From the NCBI GenBank assembly GCA_034620365.1, contig JAQGEQ010000251.1:248001-312000 (forward strand): a stretch of DNA of 64,000 bases, in the 5' to 3' direction. Every line of letters starts with the position of its first letter. Within the stretch, counting starts at the first letter, position 1. The notes under the pieces are model-generated. The model had not been told where the DNA came from and ran no database searches. It was given only the letters and a program-made list of their open reading frames with translations. Made by a program: the position numbers and the translations under genes. Source of the stretch: Pegea sp. RAD2-039 (lineage: Eukaryota; Chordata; Thaliacea; Salpida; Salpidae). This document shows, piece after piece, positions 22,901 to 35,903 of the stretch.

Positions 22901-25900
22901 AATCAACCAATCAAATTATTTGTTTCTCACCGGAGTCTTTCGAGTATTTCACTGACAGCAGTTTGGAATTCTTCATCCTCTTTTAATTTATCAATGATGA
23001 TAATGGAGTCGTCATAGTTGCTACAATAAGCTTTATATACTTCTTCTATTCGAGAAATATGGTTTAGGAGAAGAGCTCCAACATTTTCATTTTCAGTCTT
23101 GAAAAGTTGAAGAGGATTGAAATTAATTAGAGAGATGAAAATCTTTGATGATGAATACCTCAATAACTTCTTCATCTTGTATTAATGAGTTTAAATCTTC
23201 TGATAATTGATCAGATAAATTATAAATATCTTCAATGTTGCCAAATATTTTTTCCAAATTTACTTCGTTGTTAAACTAAAATTTCAATAAAAGATTTGAT
23301 TAGAAAATAGAAGATTTGATGAAATCAACCACAACAATTTATTTCAGTGAAAACCAAGTAGAAGTTACCTCTTTTCTTTTCATAGGTTCAACTATGTCTT
23401 CTAAAATCATCTTTACATCAAGAAGAAACGAATTTTCAGTGTCTACAAGTTCCCTGATCACCTGCCATCTCTTCTTAAGACGAGAAGATGTAGAAGTCTC
23501 ATTTGGAAGATTAGTTTGAACGATAGAAGATGCAAGTGAAGAAGATGATTGACTTGTTGGTCTGTCAAGTGATATATGATTATCACGTGATACTAGGCAG
23601 GGTAACTTCTCACATATTTGTAACTTCAGTAATTTCTTCCATCACTAAATATTCATCTATTGATTCATAAATATTTTCTTCTACTCCATCTGAAATTTAG
23701 ATTTTTCTCAATGAGAACTTTACAAGAAATCAACAAATTACCAACAGAAGTTGCCTCATTATAAGCAAATGAATAACTATTTTCATCATTATCAGTTTTA
23801 CATTTACATTCATTAGAAGAACAACATGATGGAATAATATATGGATCTTCATCTTCATAATCATTAAGAAAATTTGAAGAACTTTCAAACTCGGAAACTG
23901 ATTTCTCTTCCATCACAAGAATTTTTACTTTAGTTAATTTACTGCAAAGTTTAAAACTAATTTCTGTCACTAAAAGCTTATTTGTCAACAAATTTCACTT
24001 TTTCTGACTAAAAATTAATTCTTTTATAAACTGACTAATAGATCAAAAGCTAAATTAAGATTATTGATTCATTAAATCAATGACAAAGTAAAACTTCATT
24101 CTATTTAAAAGATGCAAAAACTGTCAGATTTGAAATGAAGAAAAAATTGAAGAAACCATCGACACACTTGAATGCACAATCGTCTTTTCAAGTTCAGCGA
24201 TTTAAGTAAAAATAATTATCTATTTGAAGAAAATGTTAGGTCTTGTCAACTGAAGATGTTGTTTCCAGCTATTAAGTCAACATTCTTTTAAGTAAAATTT
24301 CAACATTATATAAACACAGCAATATCAGACAAATTTATAAAATGAAAATTTTTCAAAATTTCTTAATTTAAACAATAAAAGTATATTTATAAATTCCTAT
24401 TTCTTAATATCAACTTTAATAAGAATTACTTTTTATTCGATTTTAAAACTCTACATGATTCTGAAGAAACTTTAAAATGTTATATCTTTTATGTGAGAAG
24501 TTTTTAAACAAACAAAACATTGAAAAACAAACTGACATAAAAAAACTGTTTTCAACTTTTCAAAACAAAAAAAATGTTCTGATAATTTGACATTTTAAAG
24601 TTATAAATATTTCAGTTTAATAATTAATAAATGAATAAAAACAAGTCCACCAAAATTAAATCATCAACTTTGATGAAACCACGTGAAATTAGTAAAATAT
24701 AAAAATAACCAACCAATCAATTCTTGAAGGTTTTTTTGTAGACGTCTTAACTTGATATTGATGTAATGTCTCTTTTCTGATAGTTCTTGTTGTTCTCTAC
24801 CGTCAGTAGCGCGATTGATCTGTCTTCTAATATCGCGTTCTTCTTTAGTGACATCTTCAATTCTTACACGTACCTTATAAGAGATTAATAATTAACAAGT
24901 GAAGTAAATAAATAGAATCACATTTAGAAATTCAGACTTTTTGAGACAACTTCAAATTAATTTGATTAAATATTTGGTTTGGAAATTTCACTTTCAACAA
25001 AAATTTTTATTTATTTTGTTGAAATTTGAAGATTTCAAAGATTTGTGATGAAGATGAAAGACTTTTTACTTTTTCAATTTTTCTTTTATGAGAATTTGAA
25101 GTTCTTTTTCGAAGACTTCTTCGACTAAATCTTGGTTGTGGTGGCTTCTTTGGAGGTATTGAATTAGTCCTCTTGATCTTCACCTCTGAAGACACGCGAG
25201 AGTCTGATGAAGATGCTGTGACGTCAGACGTCTCACTGACGTCATCTTTTTTTATTTTAGAGGAATATAAAGAAGTGGATCGACGAGGAACAGTTGGAGA
25301 ATCTTCATCAGGATTAGCTTGATCTTGATTGGATACTGATCTTATAAGAAGCTCCTTGTGTAAGTTAAGATCAGTATCGGTTGAAGATCGGATCAATTTC
25401 TTCTTCGGGGAAAGATGTAAATCACTAGTGGAGGAGCTTTGTGATCCTATAAACTCCCGGACACAATTAATTGGGATGAATCCAGTCTTTCCGACCTGAT
25501 TCTTTGCCTCACACCAAGTTGTGTTGATGAATTTTGTGATTTCGATCCTTTCATCTTTACGGACTGTCAGATCAAAATCCGTTTGAGCAAAGACATCAAA
25601 GAGAACAATAAAAGATCTCTTGTTGGATGTTTTGTTGGATTCGTAACGAGATGCAGACTCAAACATATCACTGACAACTTGTGCTTTATTCAACTGGTTG
25701 TAAGAAGTGATTCTGTTTTTAGGGCTGTACAACATTCTGCTCGTTTGTTGTTTGTTTCTTGTCAACTGTTCTTCTGTAAGTTGATTTTCTGTCGATTTAT
25801 TTATGAGTTTGTTTCCTGGATCAGAGATTTGATCAGTATTTGAAGAAGAAACTGAAACAAATTTGTAAATTAACTCAAACTCTCATTGAACATAAAAAAT

Positions 25901-26971
25901 AAAAATCAGAAAAATAAAAAAGAATTTTACTAAAAACGGAATAAATAACAACAAAATTCCCTCAAAAAAACATCCAACTAAAAATATTTGCAAAAAAATA
26001 AAAACAAACCTTTAATAGAAGAGTTTTTAGTTAGCGTTTGTTGAAGCAAACTTTTCGATTGTGTTGTTCGATTGTCATCAGACAAAGGAGGTTGAAAACA
26101 AGCTGCTTGAAAACTACCAAATTCACTTTCTCTCATTTTTACTTTTTCCACTTCTCTTGTAAACGACAAAGGAAATTCACCACTACAACTTCCTACAAAC
26201 CCTTTCGCCCAACCATCACTTAATATTTGCGTCACACAAACAATTTCATTCGGATTTAAGTTCATTTCATTCGAAAGTTGAGATTTGAACTGATAAAGAA
26301 CTTCAACATGCATGATGACGTCATCGTCGCTATTATCATCTAATTTGTAAGTGTGATTAAAAGGGAACATGCCACAGGTGTGATTACATCTTCCCCAACC
26401 CCAGCAGCTGTCTACGGGTTTTTCAAGGACGATAAAGTCTCCTAGAAGAAATGTTGAATGACGAACATCAAATAATATTCGAATAAAAACCTTTATGAAA
26501 GCAAAGGTCATCTTGAACTTCTGTTTGAAATGAGTTTAATGCAATCAATAAACGTTCATCTGGATTTTGAAGAGCAGGAGGAGATATTTCTTCAGTTACT
26601 TCAAGTGGAAATCTTCCTGTTAAAAGTAGTTTTAAAATTTTTTTATTTTTAAAAAAATAAAAGTTTAAAACCAATCACAAAATTACAATTGCAGTTCTTG
26701 TATAAAACAGAATATTTCATTTTAAAGTTTCATCAATAATTTATTGATTTTGAATCAATTTAATTATTAAACTTTAATATTGAAATAGTATGAAACGTAT
26801 TAGGTTGATTCTACCTTGCATTTCATTGTATATAATCCTCCCCGTTGCCCAGTTTTTATCGATTATTTCAATTAATTTAATGACATCGCCAGTATTTAAT
26901 GATATTTCATCATTCTGTTTGGCCAAATAATTTAAAACAACTCGAAAAAATATGTTTTTTGATGATGTCAT
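16932..26971 (-). CDS. DNMBP: Dynamin-binding protein (Tuba)-like Rho GEF: 4 SH3, DH, BAR, 2 SH3
   Basis: Eighteen minus-strand exons join in phase to about 1,343 residues: 26971-26815, 26616-26491, 26441-26010, 25851-25070, 24873-24710, 23941-23742, 23689-23614, 23561-23369, 23275-23159, 23097-22931, 22878-22676, 22627-22459, 22407-22209, 22153-22007, 21952-21809, 21760-21671, 21617-21296, 17275-16932. Domains in order: SH3 at about 5-60, 75-135, 145-200 and 317-375; a Pro/basic linker (PPKKPPQPR); DH at about 675-870 (VIRELVDTENSFLLDVKM, LIKPVQRVLKYPLLI); BAR at about 930-1120; SH3 at about 1180-1245 and 1281-1341. This is the vertebrate Tuba order, a Cdc42 GEF that links dynamin and actin regulators at membranes. 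The start has an in-frame TAA just upstream. Two points are uncertain: the 24710/23941 junction has a weak donor, and exon 22627 could start at 22642. The product is shorter than human DNMBP (about 1,577 residues), mostly in the linkers. Confidence 0.9.
17411..21270 (+). repeat. 16-bp minisatellite filling the last DNMBP intron (about 240 copies)
   Basis: The unit is gaaatagatctcgagt on the plus strand. It contains the palindromes AGATCT and CTCGAG. The main variation is t/c in gaaaTaga versus gaaaCaga, with occasional ctcgaA and small deletions. The array lies wholly within the intron 17276-21295, between the two exons that together code the fifth SH3 domain. The sense (minus) strand has no stop in any frame of the consensus, which creates long artefactual ORFs of the type SRSISLEIYFTRDLF. 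These are not genes. Confidence 0.97.
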
Positions 26972-27231
26972 ATGGATAAAATTAAGTTATTAACTCATAA
27001 TTATATCTGAAAAACAAGAAGTAAATAGTTTAATTAATCAATCATAAAAATAAGGAAAGTTATTTGATGAATTTTTGATAATTTATTCGATTAATTTAAA
27101 GAATGTATAAATATTTTTTATTATTTTGTTATAATCTATAAAAAGTAAAAAATAATTAAACAATTAGTTTCATAAATAAATCATTAAAACATGAAAAATT
27201 TGAATCTATTTTGTGAATCAACATACTATTG

Positions 27232-27275
27232 GTGAGAAATGCTCTCTTCAGACACCCTCCTTCGCATTTATTAAA
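27232..27275 (-). repeat. Dispersed short repeat, copy 1
   Basis: The reverse complement contains aataaatgcgaaggagggtg, which recurs on the plus strand near 56995. After it, CTGAAGAGAG and TTCTC also match in both copies. Confidence 0.6.
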
Positions 27276-30200
27276 ATAAATAAATATATAACTACTATAT
27301 AATCAAATATAAGTTATAAACAATAGCAGTTATGCGCAGTTGAAAATAATAGACAAGAATTAAACTAATGATATGACAATTATTATAAAAATGAGTTTTT
27401 TATTAAACTATTGAAAGATCTCAGTTATCTTTTAATTTTAAAAACTTTTATATCCTAATGAACAACTAAAACTTTATTGTAATGATTTTATTAGATTTAA
27501 ATCATGTTTAAATATTTATATACAAACAATTTTTGTTTAAGTCAAATTATCATTGAATATTATATTTATTATAAATGGTTATTTTATAATAAGAACAAAG
27601 TAGCTTTAATCATTGGTTTATGTCTTTTATAATAAATGTTATATAAAACAAACATTAAACAATAAAAAAAAATATAAATATGATTATTATAATATAAAAA
27701 TTTTATAGTAATAAAAATTAGTCTGCATAAAAAATTTGTTAAAAATAATGAGATTAAATGAAGTTTAATATAAAATAGTTTTTCATTGTAAGAAAGTAAT
27801 AATCAAAGTATATATGAAAATAAAAAAGTTGTAAAAAACTAATTTTTGTTTAAAAATGTCAGTAGTAAATGATAACAAATAATTAAACAGAAACTTAGCC
27901 TTTAAAAAAAAGGGAAATTATAAAAAACTTAGAAATGGAATCAAAATTCATAAAAAATTAGTGGTTTGTTAAAAATGTGCTTTAATATTCACGAAAATAT
28001 TTAAAAATATTGTTCAAACTGTTAAAAACTGGCTTTGTAGACATTCTGGTTAACACTATTTTCTAATTTTAAAAGCCAAAAAAGTTCAAGATACTTGTAC
28101 TTTTTATATGGTTATGTATAAAATAAAAAAATTAATTTGGCATTTTAATTCATTTTTAAGCTATAATTTCTTAGTTAAGAAAATTTTTATTAAAAAATTT
28201 CAGTCCTAGAGAATTATATTGCCTTTATAAATTCAAATTGAGGGTAAAAGCAAATTAAGAAAATGTTCTGTAATTACACATGGTTTAGTAGAAACAGCAA
28301 ACATTTTCTAAGGCTGCTTAAGCAAGCCTTATAAGCTCACCGAAAAAGATTTCAAAACCTATCAAAATTTATAAATGAATGCTCTTGAAATATTTAGATA
28401 ATCAATTTAATAAATTTATCAAAAGTTGTGAAACATTTAATCATTTAGAATTTAAAAGTTTAACTTTTTAGATGTAAATGTATTATGCCAGCGATTGTTC
28501 ATAATCTTTGTCATAATAGCTTTATAGATTTATTCATGATATCACGTTAAGAGCAATTAATAAAAAAGTAACTCTTTTGTACATGCTAAATATCTTAGTT
28601 TAAGATATTCATACAAATTACAAACTGATGTTTAGCTATACAAAACTTTTATGATAACGTTGCTGTTGGTAGTAACATTTAACTTTAAAACTAATAACTA
28701 TAACAAGTTTGTTGAATCTTTAAGTATTTATTGAATATTGTTACAAAATTATGCAAGCTTATCTTTGAGACACTTTCAAGCGTTTTTATTTTAAGTCTCA
28801 ACTTTAGTAGTCAATAAAAGAATTTTTTATTGAGTAAGAAGTTTACTAGACTATATACACAAAAAAGAGTCATTCTTAACTCGCCATAAACTGCTGATTT
28901 TATTCCTTAAAAATTTTTTGTTTATTATAAATCAATCATTTTATATATTTATTATAATTTGTTTAATTTATAAATATATGTTTCTACACTAACATTTAAA
29001 TTTTTATTCAAATATTGAACTACTTTAAAGATTTAGAATCTTGTTTAAATAATATAATTCTAAACTTAACAGAGTCCTCTTACAACTTTTAGTAAAACAT
29101 TTCAATTTTATCATGGATTTTTTAAATTAATTTAATTGGAAGTTAATTTTGAATCTTATTTATTTATCAAAAACCGATTACATTTTTCACTTTTATTATC
29201 ATTTTTCAGCCTTGATACATTCCAAAAATATTTTTAGAGATGGTGTATACACAGTTAGAAAGATACTTTGTTGAATTTACTTGTAAAAAGGGAGTTTTTA
29301 AGACTATTATTTTAGAGAATATCTCAAGAGTTTAGATTGTTTAACAGATTGGAGTATATCATAAATATAAAAAAATATTATTTTAGATTATTTAATTCTT
29401 TTTTTCTGTATAAGTTTCGGTGCTACTAAATCCCCGATGCTACAGAGTAAAGAGAAAGGAAGATGAGGATCACAGAATCTCAATCATTTTTGCAAAAAGG
29501 CAATCAGATGTGTCTTTCTGTTGCTCTTTCTTGGAGTACATACTTCTTTTTATTGCTTGGTAATCTTTGCAATATCTTCGGACTTTTGAAAGATTGCAAA
29601 TAATAAATTGGTTGAAGTACGAAAAATATATAAAGTTTTTAATAATTTAAGGAAAAGATTTGAATCAAAAATATGAACAACTACCTTCAATTTTTGAAAA
29701 AAGTATAACATTAAAATATATGATTTACATATAAGCTGTCAGAGTTTGATTTTAACAACAAAAACACGATGTTAACATAAATTGTTACTTCAACAAATGT
29801 TTTTTTAATAATTTGTCAGAATAAGTCATGCTCAAGTTATTTAGGCTTTTTATATGATCGATTTTATTGTACTTTTTAAATTATAGAAATAATTCTGGGG
29901 CGTTTTACGAAAAGATAAAAAGATTACGATTATTGAAAAGTATTAAAAAAAGGTTTAATTTAAAAAAAAGTATAAATTATGATGAACAAAAGTAATTAGA
30001 TTATTTAATAAAAATAATGTGATGTAAATAACTTTTAAATTGTTAAAATTCAACAAAAAAAACACAAAAATATTTGACAAACGCAAACCTCACAAAATTG
30101 CTTTTTAATTAAACTGATTATAGCAATTCACTGTTTTCAAAAACTTATAAAAATTTTTACAAATATTATATCAAAACATTTTCGATGAAAATTAAGCTTT

Positions 30201-32772
30201 CTTACTAAAAATATTTATAAAAATAATCAAATAACAGTTTTTTAGATTAAAATTTTCCTTGTTTATTTTTCAACATAATTTTTATGTTTATGCAAGCTGC
30301 TTAAACCATTTAAACCAATATTGAACTAATATTTTTGCTGTCTTCATAAATAGATACATTAATAAATATTAGCTAGATTCTAGAAATTCTTTGGAATATT
30401 TGATTTATCATTTGTTTCATTAGAACTTTAACAACTAATTTTTTTAGCTTAAACTAAATTTACATTTGAATTTAAATTGTTTCTGTATGTCAAGTGTTGA
30501 AAATACTGATGCTACAGATAATATATATAAAACATGAAGGAAGTATAAGGAACTTCAAAAAATATCTTTTAGTTCCTCAAACAGTTTTAGTCATTCTTAC
30601 TAATAAAGCTGTCTATTGTGTGTTGGATTTATTATTACGACAAGCATTTCATTAAAACCACAAAGCTTGTTTTTTACCTCAGTTGTAACCAAAAGTTCGT
30701 CTACAGCTATACCATTAATTTCTTTTGTGGCTTAATTATAAAAATTTAAATACTCTTAGTAGACAGTTTGACAATAAAAACTTTGAAGACGATCTTAGCG
30801 TCTTGGATACTGTGCAAGTAAAACGTTTTGATAAAATTAGGACTTTTATAAGTTCTCACATAAACATTTTAAAATATTTTTGTAATCTTCACTCACTATT
30901 TGTATTTTGATAGAAATAACGACTTCTGTAGTAATTTTAAATGTAAGAATGTATAAAGTTAAAGTCGTTGAATAAAAACTTTTAAATCTTAAAAATAAAT
31001 CGAAAAAACTTCAACAAGTTTGTAAGGAGCTCTTAAAGAAGTGAAGTTTTGACTCTGAAACACTGTTCTTCATTCGATGCCTTAAAATTAAACATTAAAT
31101 GACCTCTAAAAGTGTGTTACTTGATCATAAGTGGAAATATTAGTATTTAATGCATACAGCAAATATATATTCTTTATTTTCTAGGTTAAAACTTTATTAA
31201 TATTAGTTTAATAAAAGATTTTTAGTAAACTTTTATAATTTAGTAAAAATTGTAATTTGGTTTCTTTTAATTTTTTTATGGCAATCAATAATCAAGGCAA
31301 GATTCTTTTTTAGGAAAATTTAAATTTCTTTTAATGTTAGCTGGTTTCAAAGGATAATAATTTGTTCTTGATTCTGTAGTACAATAGTCCTAAATCTTAT
31401 GATAGCATATATATATATATTCTGTTATCTTTTTCTAGTTGTAATTTATTAATAACTCATTTGTAGTAGACTAAGAGATAAAAAGTAAACATTCAAATAT
31501 GTTCTTATCATTTATTAATGTTTCAAAATTTCTATTTTTCGTATTTAAGACCATTGTTGTATTTCATAACATAGAACTTAGCTTAAAAAGAATGCAAAAA
31601 ATATTATTGAAACTATTTTGTGAAGCTTACTTTAATGAAAATGATATATTATGATGGTATCTAAAGCAACAATAATTTAAAAACTTTATTTATGAAAAGA
31701 TATGATTAAGTGTTGCAAGCAGAAAAATTTTTTAACCACAAAAGTATTCTCTGAATAATTAAGTAAAAATGTAACCATCAATAAATTTCACATTGATACA
31801 GTAAAAAGCCGTGTTTGAGAAAAGCTAAAAGCAATTTAAGTTATCGAAATTCATACTTATATTTCGACAAAAAACTTGTAATAAGAAGAAATAAAAACTA
31901 ATAATAAACTGAAAGTTGTTAAATGTTAATTGAAAAAACCAAATGACTTTTAAACAAGTCTACATTTGTTATTAAAGTTGTAGAATCATAATTCTAAACT
32001 TTGTTAGTTTTATAACTAACTACTGATTAGTAATAGTGATTGTTTAAACTTACATATTTTTGTTAACTTTTTTTATTACCAGTTTTAATTACAAAATATT
32101 CATCATTATAAACAAAATAACATTTTGATTTAAAGAGAATGTTTTCCAGTCATGATAAAAAAGCCTCACAAGCGTTGTCAGCAATTTTCTTAAATTAACT
32201 TTTAAACTAGCTTCTTTGATCACATCTTGTCATCTATGGCACAATCAGTATAAAATTCTATTCATTGACAAAAATTTATTTTTTGGCATAGTAGTTTTGG
32301 CTGACTTTTTTAAAGTACTTTATCTGCTTAATTGGCTTAATTATAGTAGATTTAATCTTAACCAACTTAACAAGTATATAATACTATTAATCAAAGCTTT
32401 TAATTGATTGTAACTAATTTGGATTTAATAAAAGAATATATAAATACTTAGATAATTTCTGTTTGAATATTATAAGAAATATAAATCAAATAAAGTTATA
32501 TCTCAGTTATTAACTATTCTGGATTCTAATGTTAGAAAATATGATTGGTTTATTTCAAACTTTATATTTCACATTTAGGGAAAAATGTTTGAATTTAATT
32601 ATAATATATATTTTTTGAAAAGATATAAATTTTATCTTTTTGAAAGCTAAATTTCATGTAAGCGAAGTTACACATAAAAAAGTATTACAACAGACAAACT
32701 TTACAACTTTAATCTGAAGTTCCTTAAAAAATATTGGGCACATTTTTGACATTTAAATTTTTATAATTTTAT

Positions 32773-33110
32773 TCAGAAATATAAACTCAATAATTTATAA
32801 AATCTTATTGGTGATGTTGCAGTGAAAAATCGAAAGTGAATTTTGAGAAAGCCTAAGGCTTCAAGCCGACTTATTGACCATCGAAGCGTTACATTTTTTG
32901 TGGAAAATGTATTATTGAGGGCTTTAACTGTATCTACCTCCACTAGAAACTGAAACAAACAAGTTATTTAATTATTTAAGTTGCTGCATTATAATAATTC
33001 CGCAAGCTTTATATTTTCAGACTGATCAAAACATATTCGTCTTCTTTAATATCTTTAACCAAATACTTCCCTCAAAACTGGCAGACAGCGGTAAAGTTTT
33101 GTTTGCTTTT
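32773..33110 (-). other. Two exon-like segments, unrecognised
   Basis: On the minus strand an open segment from 32958 follows a TTTGTTTCAG-type acceptor and reads VEVDTVKALNNTFSTKNV, then a stretch loosely like a fibronectin III strand (VTLRWSISRL). Upstream near 33060-33020 is a second coding-like piece (GKYLVKDIKEDEYVLI). The first codes on to TGA at 32773. No start or further exons were found; a decayed receptor fragment is possible. Confidence 0.2.
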
Positions 33111-35903
33111 CAACAAAATCATAAACAATTGTAATAAATCAACATTTTTCTATTTTATAAAAACAAAAATGTTGATTTTTCATTTTTTAACTAGCTTTGT
33201 GAGTTAGTAAGTTAGCATTATAAGACTTTAATTTTTTTATTCGCTACTTAGAATAATGAATAAAACATAATGTCTTTCCAACAAATGTTTAAGTTAGAAC
33301 TTTTTTAGTGCTTCATAATTTAATTTAGACAGAAAATTACCTTTCGATACTTATTGTAGAGAGTTTAAGCATTTTTGAAAAAAGTTTCAGGTAGAGTTTG
33401 AGTTAGTATAATTGCTACAGTTTCTATTTCAAACTCTTTGATTCAATAAAATAAAACTTAAAAAGTTTCTGCTTCAATCCTACTTAAGTTTCTAAAACTA
33501 TTTATTTTTGTTTATTAAAGAAATTTATTATTTTAAATATCTTGCAGTTGTATATGCAAATAAACAGAGTATTATTTTTACTATAAAAATAGCAGATATA
33601 GGTTTGAACTAACAATAAAAAGCTGAATATACAGCAATTGATTTTAAGTATTCACTGCTTATGCTCTCTTCACAATGATGCCAGCGTGTTGGAAACATTC
33701 ATCAGTTAAAAAATTCAAATAAATCGGTTTTTCAGCCAACTTTTATCCAGCGTAAAATGCTTTTAATATTAATTATTATAACTTATGTGTTTATTTGAAA
33801 ATATTAAAAAAATAGTAGATTCATATATTAAGTTGCTAGTATGATGCTTAATTCAAAACATTTCGATATAAAATAAAATGCCTAAAGTAATACTCATTGA
33901 TAAGTTCTTGCTTTACATTAGAGCTCTCAAATCAAGTTGTGTCAAAGCTTAGTCGTTTTTCATAGAGTTTATTTGAAGCATCTGAAGTACTTAAAACTTT
34001 TCTTCTACATATAGCTGCTTTGTCTTATATCAATTTGTCATTTTGTCAGTTTTTTTTTGCTTTTTTGGCAGCTGGTGGCAAGAAAGTAATCTTGTGATAA
34101 GCTTCCTTTGCACGAAATCAACTTGTTGTCACGAATAATTTTGATATATATTTTTACTTAAGTTATGATTGCCAAGCAGTCCAAAAGCCAAATTTTATTT
34201 AAAGACTTTAGTAGTATTAAGTTTTGATGTAGTTACTACCAGACAATTGCTTTTATTGCAACTTAAAAATGTTTCATTGTAAGCTTCAAAGTGTATATGT
34301 TTTTGATTTAAGTAAATAGTGGTTGGAAGAATTAGTTGTTTTTTAGCTTCAATATTTATAGAGTTTATGAAAAGTATTTGTACACCAAAATCTTTTACTT
34401 GTGTTGCCTCAGGCTTTGACTGAGGCGATTTCTAAGTTCTTGCTGTCATTTTTGCTTAGTCTTATCATTTTTAAAAACAAAACAAAGCAACATCACAAGC
34501 TCTACACTTATTAGAATTTTTATGTACAACATGTTAGAGCTAAGAAAGTTTTTTGGTAGAAGATTATATATACAAGATTTTATATATTTACGTTTACAGC
34601 TTTTCAAGTCTTATAGCTTTGTGATAATTCAATTGTTTTGTATAATTTCAATTTATTTTATGATTGAAAGTTGATCATAAATATGTAGAATGTTCTTAAA
34701 ATAAATGATTATTGTTTACTAGGAGTTTTTTCTTAATAAGATTGATATTTTTTAAAAGTATGACTCAGCAATTATTATATCAATAAAACGTCAACTTCAG
34801 ATGCTTGTATAATTTGAAAACATTCTAATGAATTTCATCTTCAATTGATTTACAAATTTTATTTTTACAACTATTGATGGATACAATCGTGTAAAGTTAT
34901 TTTGCCAAAGGGCATGACTAAACGCAGAAGTTGATGAAGAGAAATAAGATCTTTTTGCTTGTTCTTAAAAGCAGCAAAGACGAGACCTTATTTGTAGGAA
35001 CTTTGCTTTTTTTTTCAACTTAATAGGTGACTTAGGATTTAAATAATTAATGAATATTAAGTTAAAAGTGACCAGTTATTTCTTGTTGTTATTTTTATTG
35101 AATCTAACTTTTTTAGATAAATGTTTCTAATTAGTCATTTGATTAAAAATTAATTTTGTAATTAGTTAAAATTTCTTATATATTTTTATTGTATATTTGT
35201 GGCTTTTCAGATTTATGTTTATTGTTAAAAATAATCTAATATAAATGTAGCAAAATGATTCACATTATAAAATTAAAAAAGATAATAAACATGATACAAA
35301 ATATTCGTTGTTAGAAAATTAATCTTTAAATATATCTAAAGCACCTTTTGCATAACTTTCTGTTTAATTAGTTCTTACGCTATCAAATTCTTTCTGAATC
35401 ATAAAAAAAAGTGCTTAACTCATGGTTGAATGTGAATCGCTGCTATCGAATTAGATTAATTAACGTTTTTAGCTTATTACTTGGAGGAAAGGTTTTTCTT
35501 GAAAAACCGGATGCTTTTTATAGCCGTAGTTGTATCAGAGTTTATTTGATTGATTCACTAAATATTTTGGTTATAATGTTAGCTACACTACAAAATTGTT
35601 TATATAAAAGTTGTTATTAGTTTTAAGCCTCTTTATAGTGTGTAAGATAAAAGAATATTATGTTTTTTAAACGAGAAAAATGGAAGATTATCTGTTACGA
35701 TCTGTATTATAACAAGTTGCTACTAATTATCTTGACATGTTATCAACTGACCAGCTATCACTTTTTTACATAAACTGATTTTATCAAATACTTAAGAAAG
35801 TAATTTTGTGATTACAGTCATCAACTAAATGTCAAATATATTAATGATTTGTTTAGTAAGTTACTGATAAGAAATGACATTAAGAAAATTTAAAGTGCAA
35901 AAG

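Larger units (their letters stand above)
26972..35870. other. Gene desert of about 8.9 kb
   Basis: Very AT-rich with no supported gene. It lies between the divergent DNMBP-like gene and the kringle receptor, so promoters of both probably lie at its ends. Slightly less AT-rich patches occur at about 29440-29600 and 32770-33110; the second is listed separately. A dispersed repeat core is at 27232-27275. Confidence 0.55.

Noticed and set aside
23593..23741. Premature stop (TGA 23610) in the DNMBP-like gene
   Set aside because: A 52-bp intron from 23613 to 23562 (GTGAGA to TTGACAG) removes it and restores frame and domain continuity.
29440..29600. Coding-like patch (minus CNLSKVRRYCKDYQAIKR)
   Set aside because: It is short, ends in a stop, has no convincing splice sites and matches no family.
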